From contig CANRAA010000006.1 in the NCBI GenBank assembly GCA_947628485.1, forward strand, positions 1 to 38,396: DNA of 38,396 nucleotides, given 5' to 3'. Positions 8,018-14,572 of the stretch are shown here, in pieces. The stretch is from an uncultured Bacilli bacterium. Lineage in GTDB: Bacteria > Bacillota_I > Bacilli_A > RF39 > UBA660. The position numbers and the translations under genes are program-made. Each line of letters begins with the position of its first letter. Within the stretch, counting starts at the first letter, position 1. The notes under the pieces were generated by a model. That model made no database searches, was not told where the DNA came from, and saw nothing but the letters and a program-made list of their open reading frames with translations.

Positions 8018-8048
8018 AACTTGAAGTTTCAAATTGAAACTTCAAGTT
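8018..8048. repeat. Palindrome P4
   Basis: Perfect 15-bp arms AACTTGAAGTTTCAA / TTGAAACTTCAAGTT. Both inner positions have changed together (TTC/GAA). Codon reading: LKFQIETSS. A second A/T-rich inverted repeat without the GGTC core lies just before it (7983-8004). Confidence 0.9.
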
Positions 8049-8078
8049 TAATAAAGTATTCTTACTACTTAAATTATT

Positions 8079-8109
8079 AATTTGCGGTCGCATTTTGCGA
8101 CCACAAATT
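8079..8109. repeat. Palindrome P5
   Basis: 14-bp arms AATTTGCGGTCGCA / TGCGACCACAAATT with one C/A mismatch (a G-U pair if transcribed from the other strand) and loop TTT. Codon reading: LRSHFATTN. Confidence 0.85.
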
Positions 8110-8129
8110 TTAAATATTATGTTGATAAC

Positions 8130-8154
8130 TTTTAGTTTTAATTTGAAACCAAAA
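8130..8154. repeat. Palindrome P6, degenerate
   Basis: TTTTAGTTTTAA / TTGAAACCAAAA around one T, 12-bp arms with two mismatches. It is a decayed member of the TTC/GAA subtype. Confidence 0.55.
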
Positions 8155-8191
8155 GATTAATTGTTTTTATTTTGCTTATATATTATTGTTC

Positions 8192-8218
8192 TTTAAGGTC
8201 AAAATTTTTGACCTTAAA
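8192..8218. repeat. Palindrome P7
   Basis: Perfect 13-bp arms TTTAAGGTCAAAA / TTTTGACCTTAAA. Codon reading: LRSKFLTLK. Confidence 0.85.
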
Positions 8219-8250
8219 AATATATTTATTAATAAAAGTTGTTATTAATT

Positions 8251-8279
8251 ATTGGAAATCACAAATTGTGATGTTCAAT
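8251..8279. repeat. Palindrome P8
   Basis: ATTGGAAATCACAA / TTGTGATGTTCAAT, 14-bp arms with two imperfect pairs. Codon reading: WKSQIVMFN. The core is still recognisable, the outer stem is decaying. Confidence 0.7.
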
Positions 8280-8330
8280 TTTTATAAACGCAAAGACATT
8301 ATTATATTTGGTTATAACTTATATTTTTAA

Positions 8331-8359
8331 TTCTAAGGTCGCAATTTGCGACCTTAGAA
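8331..8359. repeat. Palindrome P9
   Basis: Perfect 14-bp arms TTCTAAGGTCGCAA / TTGCGACCTTAGAA. Codon reading: LRSQFATLE. Confidence 0.9.
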
Positions 8360-8392
8360 ATTATTTTAAACTACAAAATTATTTTTCTCAAC

Positions 8393-8417
8393 TTGAAGTC
8401 CCAAGTTGAGACTTCAA
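8393..8417. repeat. Palindrome P10
   Basis: TTGAAGTCCCAA / TTGAGACTTCAA, 12-bp arms with one C/A mismatch. Codon reading: LKSQVETSN. It ends about 50 bases from the stop of the ttcA-like gene. Confidence 0.8.
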
Positions 8418-8466
8418 ACATATTACTTGTTTTTTGGTTATAATTTCTTGATTAAAAAAAGAAGAT

Positions 8467-9309
8467 TTATTTTCCATCTACTTCATATTCGTCTAAAAAT
8501 GATGTATACTTACCATCTTTCTTATAACCTAATATACAATTCATATTAATGTTATTAAGGGCGGTAAAAATATTGTTATCAATATTCTTTCTTTCTTTTC
8601 TTAAACTATTTATTAAGTTTTTCATAGCTTGTCTTCTTCCTATATCGTCACTATTTTCTTCTATACTACATTTTTCAAGTAAGGGACAAGCACAATTAAT
8701 GAAAGACAGACCATTATAATCTCGCCAAGCTTTAATAGCAGTTTCTTTAACTAAATATAATGGCCTTATTAATTCTAATCCTTTAAAGTTATCACTATGA
8801 AGTTTGGGCATCATAGTTTTAACCTCAGCCCCATAAAACATTGATAAAAGAGTGGTTTCAATAACATCATCAAAATGATGCCCCAAGGCAATCTTGTTGC
8901 AGCCTAATTCTTCTGCTTTACCATATAAATGTCCCCTTCGCATCCTCGCACATAAATAACAAGGATTTTCTTGATTTAACTTTTGAGCAATCTCAAAAAC
9001 ATCACTTTTAAACATTTCCAAAGGAATATTCATAATTTTAGCATTCTCTTTAATTTTTTCTTCATTTACTTTATTGTATCCTGGGTTCATTGTAACATAA
9101 TGTACATTAAATTTAATATTCCCATGTTTTTGTAATTCCTCAATACATTTAGCGAGTAAAAAGGAGTCTTTACCGCCACTTATACAAACCATAATATTGT
9201 CATTTTCTTCAATTAATTTATAATCATTGATGGCTTTAACAAAATTATGCCATATATCTTTCCGAAATTTCTTAATAATACTTCTTTCTATTTCTTGATA
9301 TTTTTCCAT
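8467..9309 (-). CDS. TtcA-like PP-loop tRNA sulfurtransferase
   Basis: This 280-residue protein of the adenine-nucleotide alpha-hydrolase superfamily has the PP-loop ATP-pyrophosphatase motif CISGGKDS at about 43-50. It also has CYLCARMRRG (CxxC), GHHFDDVIETTLLSMFYGAEVKTMMP, and a C-terminal CACPLLEKC that can complete a metal or Fe-S site. TtcA family members adenylate and thiolate tRNA bases, classically 2-thiocytidine at position 32. The exact substrate here is inferred. GGTGA five bases before the ATG at 9309 is preferred over the track's upstream GTG. Its 3' end abuts the palindrome array. Confidence 0.8.
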   Translation of the reverse strand: MEKYQEIERSIIKKFRKDIWHNFVKAINDYKLIEENDNIMVCISGGKDSFLLAKCIEELQKHGNIKFNVHYVTMNPGYNKVNEEKIKENAKIMNIPLEMFKSDVFEIAQKLNQENPCYLCARMRRGHLYGKAEELGCNKIALGHHFDDVIETTLLSMFYGAEVKTMMPKLHSDNFKGLELIRPLYLVKETAIKAWRDYNGLSFINCACPLLEKCSIEENSDDIGRRQAMKNLINSLRKERKNIDNNIFTALNNINMNCILGYKKDGKYTSFLDEYEVDGK

Positions 9310-9403
9310 TATGTTCACCCCTAAACAAAAAGATTATAACACAAAATACCCTTAATAGTATAAATTTCTTTTAATTTTATATATTAATAATAAGGTGATT
9401 AAA

Positions 9404-9946
9404 TTGAATTTAAAGAAAATGATATTCATAAATACTATTCTAACTTTTTTACTTTGTTTTTTAACTCACTTCTTATATGAATGGTTACCTAATCCTGTAT
9501 TTTCTATCTTTTTCCCTATAAATGAAAGTATTTGGGAACATATGAAAATGATTTATACCACTATTTTAATTTATAGTTTACTCGAATTATTTATTTTAAA
9601 AAAGAAACAAATAATTTATAATAATTTTACTTTAACTACTCTATCTAAAGCCTTATTTGCTATTCCTATTTATTTAGCTATCTATCTTCCTATATTTTAT
9701 AATTTTGGCGAGAATATGTTTGTTAATATTACTCTTTTATTTATAACTATCTTAATAGTTAATATCATTGGTTATTTTATTTTAAAACTAAACCCAATTA
9801 ATAATGAAAAAATAGTTAGTATTATCTTTATTATAGTTATTTATATTATAATGGGTATTTTAACTTATAAACCTCCAAGAACAGATATATTCTTTGATCC
9901 AATGCAAGAAAAATTTGGCATTAATGATTATTTAATAAAAGATTAA
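9404..9946 (+). CDS. DUF6512-like polytopic membrane protein
   Basis: The protein is about 180 residues with roughly five membrane helices. The signature is FPINESIWEHMKMIYTTILIYSLLE near residues 40-60, with a C-terminal PPRTDIFFDPMQEKFGI. That NES(I/V)WEH...PPR.DIFFDP pattern is what I recall for DUF6512 membrane proteins of unknown function. The start is best taken as the TTG at 9404, five bases after AAGGTGA, rather than the GTG within the ribosome site. A lone palindrome follows the gene. Confidence 0.6.
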   Translation: MNLKKMIFINTILTFLLCFLTHFLYEWLPNPVFSIFFPINESIWEHMKMIYTTILIYSLLELFILKKKQIIYNNFTLTTLSKALFAIPIYLAIYLPIFYNFGENMFVNITLLFITILIVNIIGYFILKLNPINNEKIVSIIFIIVIYIIMGILTYKPPRTDIFFDPMQEKFGINDYLIKD

Positions 9947-9964
9947 GTATATTATATAAACATA

Positions 9965-9987
9965 CAAGGTCACAAAATGTGACCTTG
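9965..9987. repeat. Solo palindrome between convergent genes
   Basis: Perfect 10-bp arms CAAGGTCACA / TGTGACCTTG with AAA loop. It is identical in its core to the copy at 13375-13403. Lying between two gene ends it may also act as a transcription terminator, though no long T tract follows. Codon reading: TRSQNVTLI. Confidence 0.85.
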
Positions 9988-10001
9988 ATTTAATTTTCAT
10001 T

Positions 10002-11816
10002 CTAACTTACTATTCTGAATGGGTCAGTGCTTATTCCAGTTCCAGTTAAAGTTATATTTGATACTAGATAGAAGACTGGACGATAAGCCCAAGAAGAATC
10101 GGTCACACGAAACGCATTTAATAAACCACCATTGTTTACTCCCCACGCTAGGTAATCAGAAACACCTCCTCCTTGATAACCAAACCAAGTCATGGTCCAC
10201 TCATTACTATCACCATTACTGCTCCAGCCATTTTGGATAAATAACCAATTATTCTTAGAATTTGTATATTCTCGCCCTTCACCTGAATTATAATAATCAC
10301 TTCCATACATTAACCCTATATAATTCGATACTGTACCATCCGTACGAGTCTGGTCCGGATACCAAGTTAAATCGTTCCACATGTTGTATTCCAAACTCCA
10401 TGCATGTTTCTCTATTAATTTTTGTATTCTTGTATTTATTGAAGAATAAAAATCTTCATTTAAGTATGTATACAAATAAGTACCACCCCACATTTCATAA
10501 GGATTCTCCCCATACCATGTCATCCCATATAATGGCATTGCTTTTATCACTTTTAGTTTTCCATCAGTTGTTATCCCTATTATTCGATACATGTTTTCTC
10601 CATCTTGGCATTTGTCTGTTGCTGTTGAGCCTAAACATATATAATTATTTGTTACTTGGTCTTTGGTTCCATAGTACCTATACATTCCATCTACTGCTGT
10701 GTCTTGTAAGGCCGAATTATTTTTTCTATCATTTATTAAGTCTTGACCTGTCTTTCCTGCTACTTTTGTTATAAATGCATAATGTACTCTATTTGCTATT
10801 CCACTATTGCCTGCTTTGTCTTTGGTATACACATAGAAAGTGTAACTTGTCCCGGCTTTTAAACTGTTTACTACAATACTTGCACTTGTTCCACAGATAT
10901 AGTCTGTCTCTTTTGCTGAGTTCTTTTGTGAGTAACAATATTTATCTATTCCACTTGTTGTACTTACTCCTGTCTTATTATCATTTGCTGTTATACTTAA
11001 TGTTAAACTTGTCTCTTGTGGATTTGGAGCTTCTACTTTTGTTACTGTTGGGGGCGTTACATCATATATTATGGCACTTGTCTTTACACTTGATATATTA
11101 CCGGCTTTATCTCTTACATATCCTTTTACTGTCTTTGTCCCTTCTGTTGTATTGGTAAAGGTATATGTTGTACTTTTTCCTACTGTTACCCATGTACAAT
11201 TCTTTGTATCTGTTCCTTCTGTTACACACATATCTTGAGGATTTGTTTCGGTATATGTAAAATATACTGTATTTGCCTGTAGATTGGTATATTTTGTGGC
11301 ATCTTCATTTTTTATATAAAACTTATTTATTACTGGTAATGTCTTATCATATGTTATTACATCACTACTTGATATTGATTTATTGCCATATTTATCTTTA
11401 ACAAATCCAAAGATGGTTTTGTTTCCTTCAGTATTGGTGTTGGCAAAGGCATAACTATATTGATTGTTTGAAACTATATTTTGCCATGTACAACTACTTA
11501 CATTATTTGTTTCTGTTATACATACTTGATCTATATTCTTATTATTTGTTCCTGGGGTTAGATATACTGTATTACTTCCTAAATTTGTATATTTAGGAGA
11601 TTTTGATTGTTTTATATAGAAAGATGTTATCTTTGGTTTAAAATCTCCTACTTTACTATTAAATATTTGGACTGGGTCTGTTACACTACTATAATAAGCA
11701 TGAGTATCTTTTACAGAAATACTTATTAAAGTTATTACTAATAGTAATGTTATTATTCCAATTAATGTTATTCCTTCTTTACTTCTTATTATTTCTTTTA
11801 TTTTTTCTTTATTCAT
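10002..11816 (-). CDS. Large surface protein with pilin-like N-terminus and Ig/FN3-like repeats
   Basis: The 604-residue protein starts with a basic segment and one hydrophobic helix (KEGITLIGIITLLLVITLISISV). This recalls the GxTLI... N-terminus of type IV pilin-like proteins but lacks Glu at +5. Two Ig-like repeats follow (FYIK...YTNL..NTVY, CTW, KGYVRDKAGNIS; about 65-250). A FN3-like domain comes next (LKAGTSYTFYVYTKDKAGNSG, about 255-350). A C-terminal domain of about 235 residues is rich in Trp, Tyr and Gly and ends WAYRPVFYLVSNITLTGTGISTDPFRIVS. Probably exported and surface-exposed. It is divergent from a small XRE gene with symmetric sites between them, so it may be phase- or condition-controlled. 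Confidence 0.65.
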   Translation of the reverse strand: MNKEKIKEIIRSKEGITLIGIITLLLVITLISISVKDTHAYYSSVTDPVQIFNSKVGDFKPKITSFYIKQSKSPKYTNLGSNTVYLTPGTNNKNIDQVCITETNNVSSCTWQNIVSNNQYSYAFANTNTEGNKTIFGFVKDKYGNKSISSSDVITYDKTLPVINKFYIKNEDATKYTNLQANTVYFTYTETNPQDMCVTEGTDTKNCTWVTVGKSTTYTFTNTTEGTKTVKGYVRDKAGNISSVKTSAIIYDVTPPTVTKVEAPNPQETSLTLSITANDNKTGVSTTSGIDKYCYSQKNSAKETDYICGTSASIVVNSLKAGTSYTFYVYTKDKAGNSGIANRVHYAFITKVAGKTGQDLINDRKNNSALQDTAVDGMYRYYGTKDQVTNNYICLGSTATDKCQDGENMYRIIGITTDGKLKVIKAMPLYGMTWYGENPYEMWGGTYLYTYLNEDFYSSINTRIQKLIEKHAWSLEYNMWNDLTWYPDQTRTDGTVSNYIGLMYGSDYYNSGEGREYTNSKNNWLFIQNGWSSNGDSNEWTMTWFGYQGGGVSDYLAWGVNNGGLLNAFRVTDSSWAYRPVFYLVSNITLTGTGISTDPFRIVS

Positions 11817-11878
11817 TTATATTACCTCTTTTTTGTATGTTGCATTTACCGAATGTTATATTTATATAAAAATAACCT

Positions 11879-11941
11879 GATAGGTATATTTTAACTATAT
11901 AATTTTATTATAGGTAAAATTTGCCTATATGTCAATAGGCA
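11879..11941. promoter_or_regulatory. Operator-like repeated ATAGGyA sites between surface protein and XRE gene
   Basis: TATAGGTAAAATTTGCCTATA (11909-11929) is a 21-bp near-perfect palindrome. TGCCTAT-N6-ATAGGCA (11922-11941) is a second, overlapping inverted repeat. Another ATAGGTA half-site lies at 11880-11886. Four half-sites in the divergent intergenic region suggest binding by the adjacent XRE protein. That partner assignment is inference. Confidence 0.6.
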
Positions 11942-11985
11942 GAATATAACTATAGTATTATTTTAACTGAAAGGGATAATACAAA

Positions 11986-12210
11986 ATGAATAGACTAAAA
12001 GAATTAAGAGAGGATAGAGATTTATATCAAAAAGATATGGCTAAATACTTAAATGTTGACCAATCTAATTACAGTAAATATGAATTAGAAAAGATTAACA
12101 TACCAGTTATCATATTAAAAAAATTAGCCGACTACTATGATACAAGTATCGACTATATACTATATAGAACTGATGAAAGAAAGCCATATAAGAAATCAAT
12201 AGTTAAATAA
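11986..12210 (+). CDS. Small XRE-family helix-turn-helix regulator
   Basis: The 74-residue protein is almost only an HTH_3 domain. It has RLKELREDRDLYQKDMAKYLNVDQSNYSKYELEKINIPVIILKKLADYYDTSIDYILYRTD, with the recognition helix in DQSNYSKYE. No effector or dimerisation domain is evident. The upstream AAGGGA ribosome site is moderate. It is divergent from the surface-protein gene across about 170 bases containing palindromic ATAGGyA sites. It probably represses itself and perhaps the surface protein. It is convergent with ORF6N paralogue 2. Confidence 0.85.
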   Translation: MNRLKELREDRDLYQKDMAKYLNVDQSNYSKYELEKINIPVIILKKLADYYDTSIDYILYRTDERKPYKKSIVK

Positions 12211-12217
12211 TTATATA

Positions 12218-13129
12218 TTATTTAATACTTTTTACGTTGTCTATTAAACTTTTTATAACAAACTTATCTTCTAACTTATTAATACTAAAAGTTTTATTTC
12301 CTAAATGATTTAGGGAAGAACCACAATGATAGATTATTTTATTATCTAGTATTATATATCTATCATGAAAGGTATCATTATATTTAACTTCTAAATTATT
12401 ATATTGTTTATTATATTTTTCAATATCAATATTTTTTAATAAGCCATTACTTTTACATATTAATAATACTTTTACTTTTATATCTCTTATCATATCTAAA
12501 ATACTTTTATCAGCATAATTATCTATTATAACAACACTTTCTTTAGCTTCCTTTAAAATATCTACTATTTTAGAATATGCATCATATATTTGGCCATTAA
12601 AATATATTTCATTTACTTTTTTATTTTCTTTAAAACTTTCAAAAGACTCTTTTAATACTTTTATATCTTCTGTATTTTTACTTATATTTTCAGCATTAAT
12701 GTACACTTGATTATTTATATATCTTTGTTCATATAAATTATTTGATATATACCTTCTCATTAAAACAAAAGCGTCCATAATAGCAACACTAACTTTAGAT
12801 GCAACTTCGGTTTTTAAAATTGTTGCAAGCATAGCTACGCCTTCTTCAGTAAATACTCTTATATTATATCTTCTTCCACCATAATTATTTGGTTTTAAAT
12901 TAGAACTCTTAATTTGATACATCAAGTCTTCTTTTTCTTCTTGCGTTAACAAAAAACAAAATCTATCTGGAAATTTACTAGCATTTCTATTGACTGCTTG
13001 ATTTATTTCTTTAGTTCCATTCTTACATTGATAAAGGTCTGCTAAATCACTATCAAGCATTACTTGAACTCCTCTTACATCATAAATTTTATTTGTTATT
13101 TCATTTTCCTTTACTACTAAGTTATTCAT
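12218..13129 (-). CDS. ORF6N-domain protein fused to a single-HxR PLD-like domain (paralogue 2)
   Basis: This 303-residue paralogue of the gene at 6594-7496 has the same plan: ORF6N domain (VMLDSDLADLYQCKNGTKEINQAVNRN...VFTEEGVAMLATILKTEVASKVSVAIM), helical linker and PLD-like C-terminus (HDRYIILDN...HCGSSLN). The linker (NQVYINAENISKNTEDIK.LKES) is nearly identical to paralogue 1. The segment matching LRFHFETSII differs (LMYQIKSSNLKPNNY) and its DNA is not palindromic. AGGAGG precedes the ATG at 13129. Promoter and leader are homologous to paralogue 1. Function is inferred as palindrome-associated DNA binding and possibly strand processing. Confidence 0.8.
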   Translation of the reverse strand: MNNLVVKENEITNKIYDVRGVQVMLDSDLADLYQCKNGTKEINQAVNRNASKFPDRFCFLLTQEEKEDLMYQIKSSNLKPNNYGGRRYNIRVFTEEGVAMLATILKTEVASKVSVAIMDAFVLMRRYISNNLYEQRYINNQVYINAENISKNTEDIKVLKESFESFKENKKVNEIYFNGQIYDAYSKIVDILKEAKESVVIIDNYADKSILDMIRDIKVKVLLICKSNGLLKNIDIEKYNKQYNNLEVKYNDTFHDRYIILDNKIIYHCGSSLNHLGNKTFSINKLEDKFVIKSLIDNVKSIK

Positions 13130-13154
13130 TTGTTCCTCCTACTTTTTTGTTAAC

Positions 13155-13179
13155 TTGAAGTTCCAAAATGGAACTTCAA
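13155..13179. repeat. Palindrome Q1, in the leader of ORF6N paralogue 2
   Basis: Perfect 11-bp arms TTGAAGTTCCA / TGGAACTTCAA with AAA loop. It is at the same place as P1 but has a different arm sequence. Codon reading: LKFQNGTSN. Confidence 0.9.
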
Positions 13180-13254
13180 ATTTAAACATTAATAATTTAA
13201 TAAAAATATAAGCATTAATTTTTAACACTTATTTTAATTGTTATCGATATATCA

Positions 13255-13283
13255 AGTATATTACACGAACTAATATTTGTCAA
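13255..13283 (-). promoter_or_regulatory. Sigma-A promoter of ORF6N paralogue 2
   Basis: TTGACA, 17 bases, TATACT on the minus strand. Spacer AATATTAGTTCGTGTAA is identical to that of paralogue 1. Confidence 0.85.
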
Positions 13284-13326
13284 TGACTTTTGTAACATTT
13301 TTGCAAATTGCACTCTTATTTGTTAT

Positions 13327-13351
13327 TTGTGGTTCCAAAATGGAATCGCAA
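13327..13351. repeat. Palindrome Q2
   Basis: TTGTGGTTCCA / TGGAATCGCAA with AAA loop, 11-bp arms including two G-T pairs that would be G-U wobbles in a plus-strand transcript. It occupies the position of P2. Codon reading: LWFQNGIA. Confidence 0.8.
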
Positions 13352-13374
13352 TTTATCATATTATTTTTATCGTT

Positions 13375-13403
13375 TTCTAAGGTCACAAAATGTGACCTTA
13401 GAA
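13375..13403. repeat. Palindrome Q3
   Basis: Perfect 13-bp arms TTCTAAGGTCACA / TGTGACCTTAGAA with AAA loop. Codon reading LRSQNVTLE on plus and LRSHFVTLE on minus. Confidence 0.9.
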
Positions 13404-13454
13404 TTTATGATTTTTAAATAGATTTTTTATAAAAATTGTATTTATTCGATTTCC

Positions 13455-13485
13455 AACTTGAGGTCACAGATTGTGACCTCAAGTT
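13455..13485. repeat. Palindrome Q4
   Basis: Perfect 14-bp arms AACTTGAGGTCACA / TGTGACCTCAAGTT with loop GAT. Codon reading: LRSQIVTSS. Confidence 0.9.
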
Positions 13486-13637
13486 TTATTTTCAAATTTA
13501 ATTTATAATTTTTTTAATTTAAAAATAGTCAAAAAAATATTTCAATCATTTATTAAAAGAGTTGAAAATCCCCATTTCACCTTATATTTTTTAATGTTTA
13601 TTGAATTTAAAACAATTTTTAATTATTTATTTTTTTT

Positions 13638-13728
13638 ATCAACTTGAGGTCACAATCTGTGACCTCAAGTTTTACATTTCTATCTTAATTTATTTTTTTG
13701 GTCGCAAATTGCGACTAAAAAATTTCTT
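13638..13728 (+). repeat. Direct repeat unit, copy 1, holding palindromes Q5 and Q6
   Basis: This 91-bp unit recurs 190 bp downstream with about four differences. It contains Q5 (13641-13671, perfect 14-bp arms, loop ATC, LRSQSVTSS) and Q6 (13694-13722, TTTTTTGGTCGCAA / TTGCGACTAAAAAA with one G-T pair). Confidence 0.85.
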
Positions 13729-13790
13729 CATTTAATATTAATTTTTTACCATAAAAATTATATAAATAATCCTATTATTATGATAATTTT

Positions 13791-13819
13791 TTGGCATAAG
13801 TATGGGGAAAATTGCATAT
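13791..13819 (+). promoter_or_regulatory. Promoter-like TTGGCA-N17-GCATAT
   Basis: TTGGCA at 13791-13796 and GCATAT at 13814-13819 with 17 bases between. The same pair and spacing precede the tasA-like operon (35893-35921). Both have a GGG run in the spacer. No ORF follows here. Confidence 0.35.
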
Positions 13820-13827
13820 AGGTTATC

Positions 13828-13918
13828 ATCAACTTGAGGTCACAATCTGTGACCTCAAGTTTTATTTTTCTATCTTAATTTATTTTTTTGGTCGCAAATT
13901 GCGACCAAAAAACTTCTT
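13828..13918 (+). repeat. Direct repeat unit, copy 2, holding palindromes Q7 and Q8
   Basis: Second copy of the 91-bp unit. Q7 (13831-13861) is identical to Q5. Q8 (13884-13912) is Q6 with GACC instead of GACT, so its 14-bp stem is perfect. Confidence 0.85.
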
Positions 13919-13935
13919 TTAAATAATTAAAAAAT

Positions 13936-13957
13936 AACAATAGAATTGTCTATTGCT
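13936..13957 (-). terminator. Intrinsic terminator after the ylbE-like gene
   Basis: On the minus strand AGCAATAG, a six-base loop, CTATTGTT, then ATTTTTT. It overlaps the stop codon and separates the conserved operon from array 2. Confidence 0.65.
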
Positions 13958-14177
13958 ATTTTAAAGTATCAATAACTGAACTAATAATTCCTACTGTATT
14001 AATAGCTTCATTTAATTTATCAGTAGGTCTTTCTTTATACATTTCTTTCATATCTTTTAAGAACTTTTTATAATAAGCTGGATCTCTATTTAAATATTTA
14101 ACTTCCCAAGTGTTTTCATCAAAATATCTTTTAAATTTTTTGTCTTCTTTTAATTTTTGTTGGAGAAAGTATTCCAT
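13956..14177 (-). CDS. YlbE-like small protein
   Basis: The 73-residue protein reads EYFLQQKLKEDKKFKRYFDENTWEVKYLNRDPAYYKKFLKDMKEMY. It follows the pattern of the Bacilli YlbE family (a short helical protein with a W-YR-L-R-P segment). It sits one base after the ylbD-like gene, as ylbD-ylbE are paired in Bacillus. Function unknown. The pairing strengthens both identifications. Confidence 0.65.
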   Translation of the reverse strand: MEYFLQQKLKEDKKFKRYFDENTWEVKYLNRDPAYYKKFLKDMKEMYKERPTDKLNEAINTVGIISSVIDTLK

Positions 14178-14178
14178 A

Positions 14179-14532
14179 TTAATCCTCGAAAAACTTATTT
14201 AAAGGTCTAGGTTCTACAGGACCTTTAATGGCATTTTCTATATTAGTTGTTCCTTTAGCGGTTAAATCCTCGACTACCCCTAAAGCTTTTTGAGCAGTAT
14301 TAATATGTTTTTGAATTTCATCTAAATTAATATTTTTCATAATATCCGTTATTTTACCAGGATTAATACTTGGTGTTATTTTTCTTTCATAAGGTTTCCA
14401 GGCTTCTTCAGAATTACCATATACATCATATATTTCATAAAGAGATTGTAATGTTACTTCATTATTCCTGATATATTCTGTAAGTTCAGGTTTAGTTCTT
14501 AAAAATTCTTTAAATTCTTCTTTTTTACTCAT
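14179..14532 (-). CDS. YlbD-like small protein
   Basis: The N-terminus KKEEFKEFLRTKPELTEYIRNNEVTLQSLYEIYDVYG resembles Bacillus YlbD, annotated there as a possible spore-coat protein. A coat role is unlikely to transfer to an organism not known to sporulate. The rest is helical and has no signal peptide. AGGTGA lies four bases before the second ATG (14532), which is preferred to the first ATG. It is followed directly by the ylbE-like gene. Confidence 0.6.
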   Translation of the reverse strand: MSKKEEFKEFLRTKPELTEYIRNNEVTLQSLYEIYDVYGNSEEAWKPYERKITPSINPGKITDIMKNINLDEIQKHINTAQKALGVVEDLTAKGTTNIENAIKGPVEPRPLNKFFED

Positions 14533-14572
14533 CATATCACCTAGTAAATAATATGATGAATATTCTTAATTA

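Larger units (their letters stand above)
7521..8417. repeat. Palindrome array 1, upstream of ORF6N paralogue 1
   Basis: This gene-free 0.9 kb stretch carries ten dispersed inverted repeats of one family, listed separately. Very A/T-rich unique spacers of roughly 20-160 bases separate them. The spacers are not identical to each other, unlike CRISPR repeats or tandem repeats. Arms differ between copies by paired substitutions. I see no long ATG-initiated ORF here. Confidence 0.85.
13155..13912. repeat. Palindrome array 2, upstream of ORF6N paralogue 2
   Basis: The gene-free stretch before paralogue 2 carries eight inverted repeats of the same family as array 1. A/T-rich spacers of roughly 20-155 bases lie between them. 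The first about 200 bases align with array 1 (leader, promoter and the sites of the first two palindromes). A further block near 13560-13615 aligns with 7801-7857. Confidence 0.85.

Noticed and set aside
7521-8417. Tandem intrinsic terminators
   Set aside because: Most palindromes lack a following T tract, occur in gene-free DNA in series, and one lies inside a coding sequence and one inside a leader.
10019-11158. Three plus-strand ORFs opposite the large surface protein
   Set aside because: Low-complexity Leu/His/Tyr-rich shadows with no ribosome sites or family features. The minus-strand frame has clear domains.
7521-13912. CRISPR array as an explanation for the repeated elements
   Set aside because: Repeats are palindromes that differ from each other, spacers vary widely in length, and no cas genes are present.
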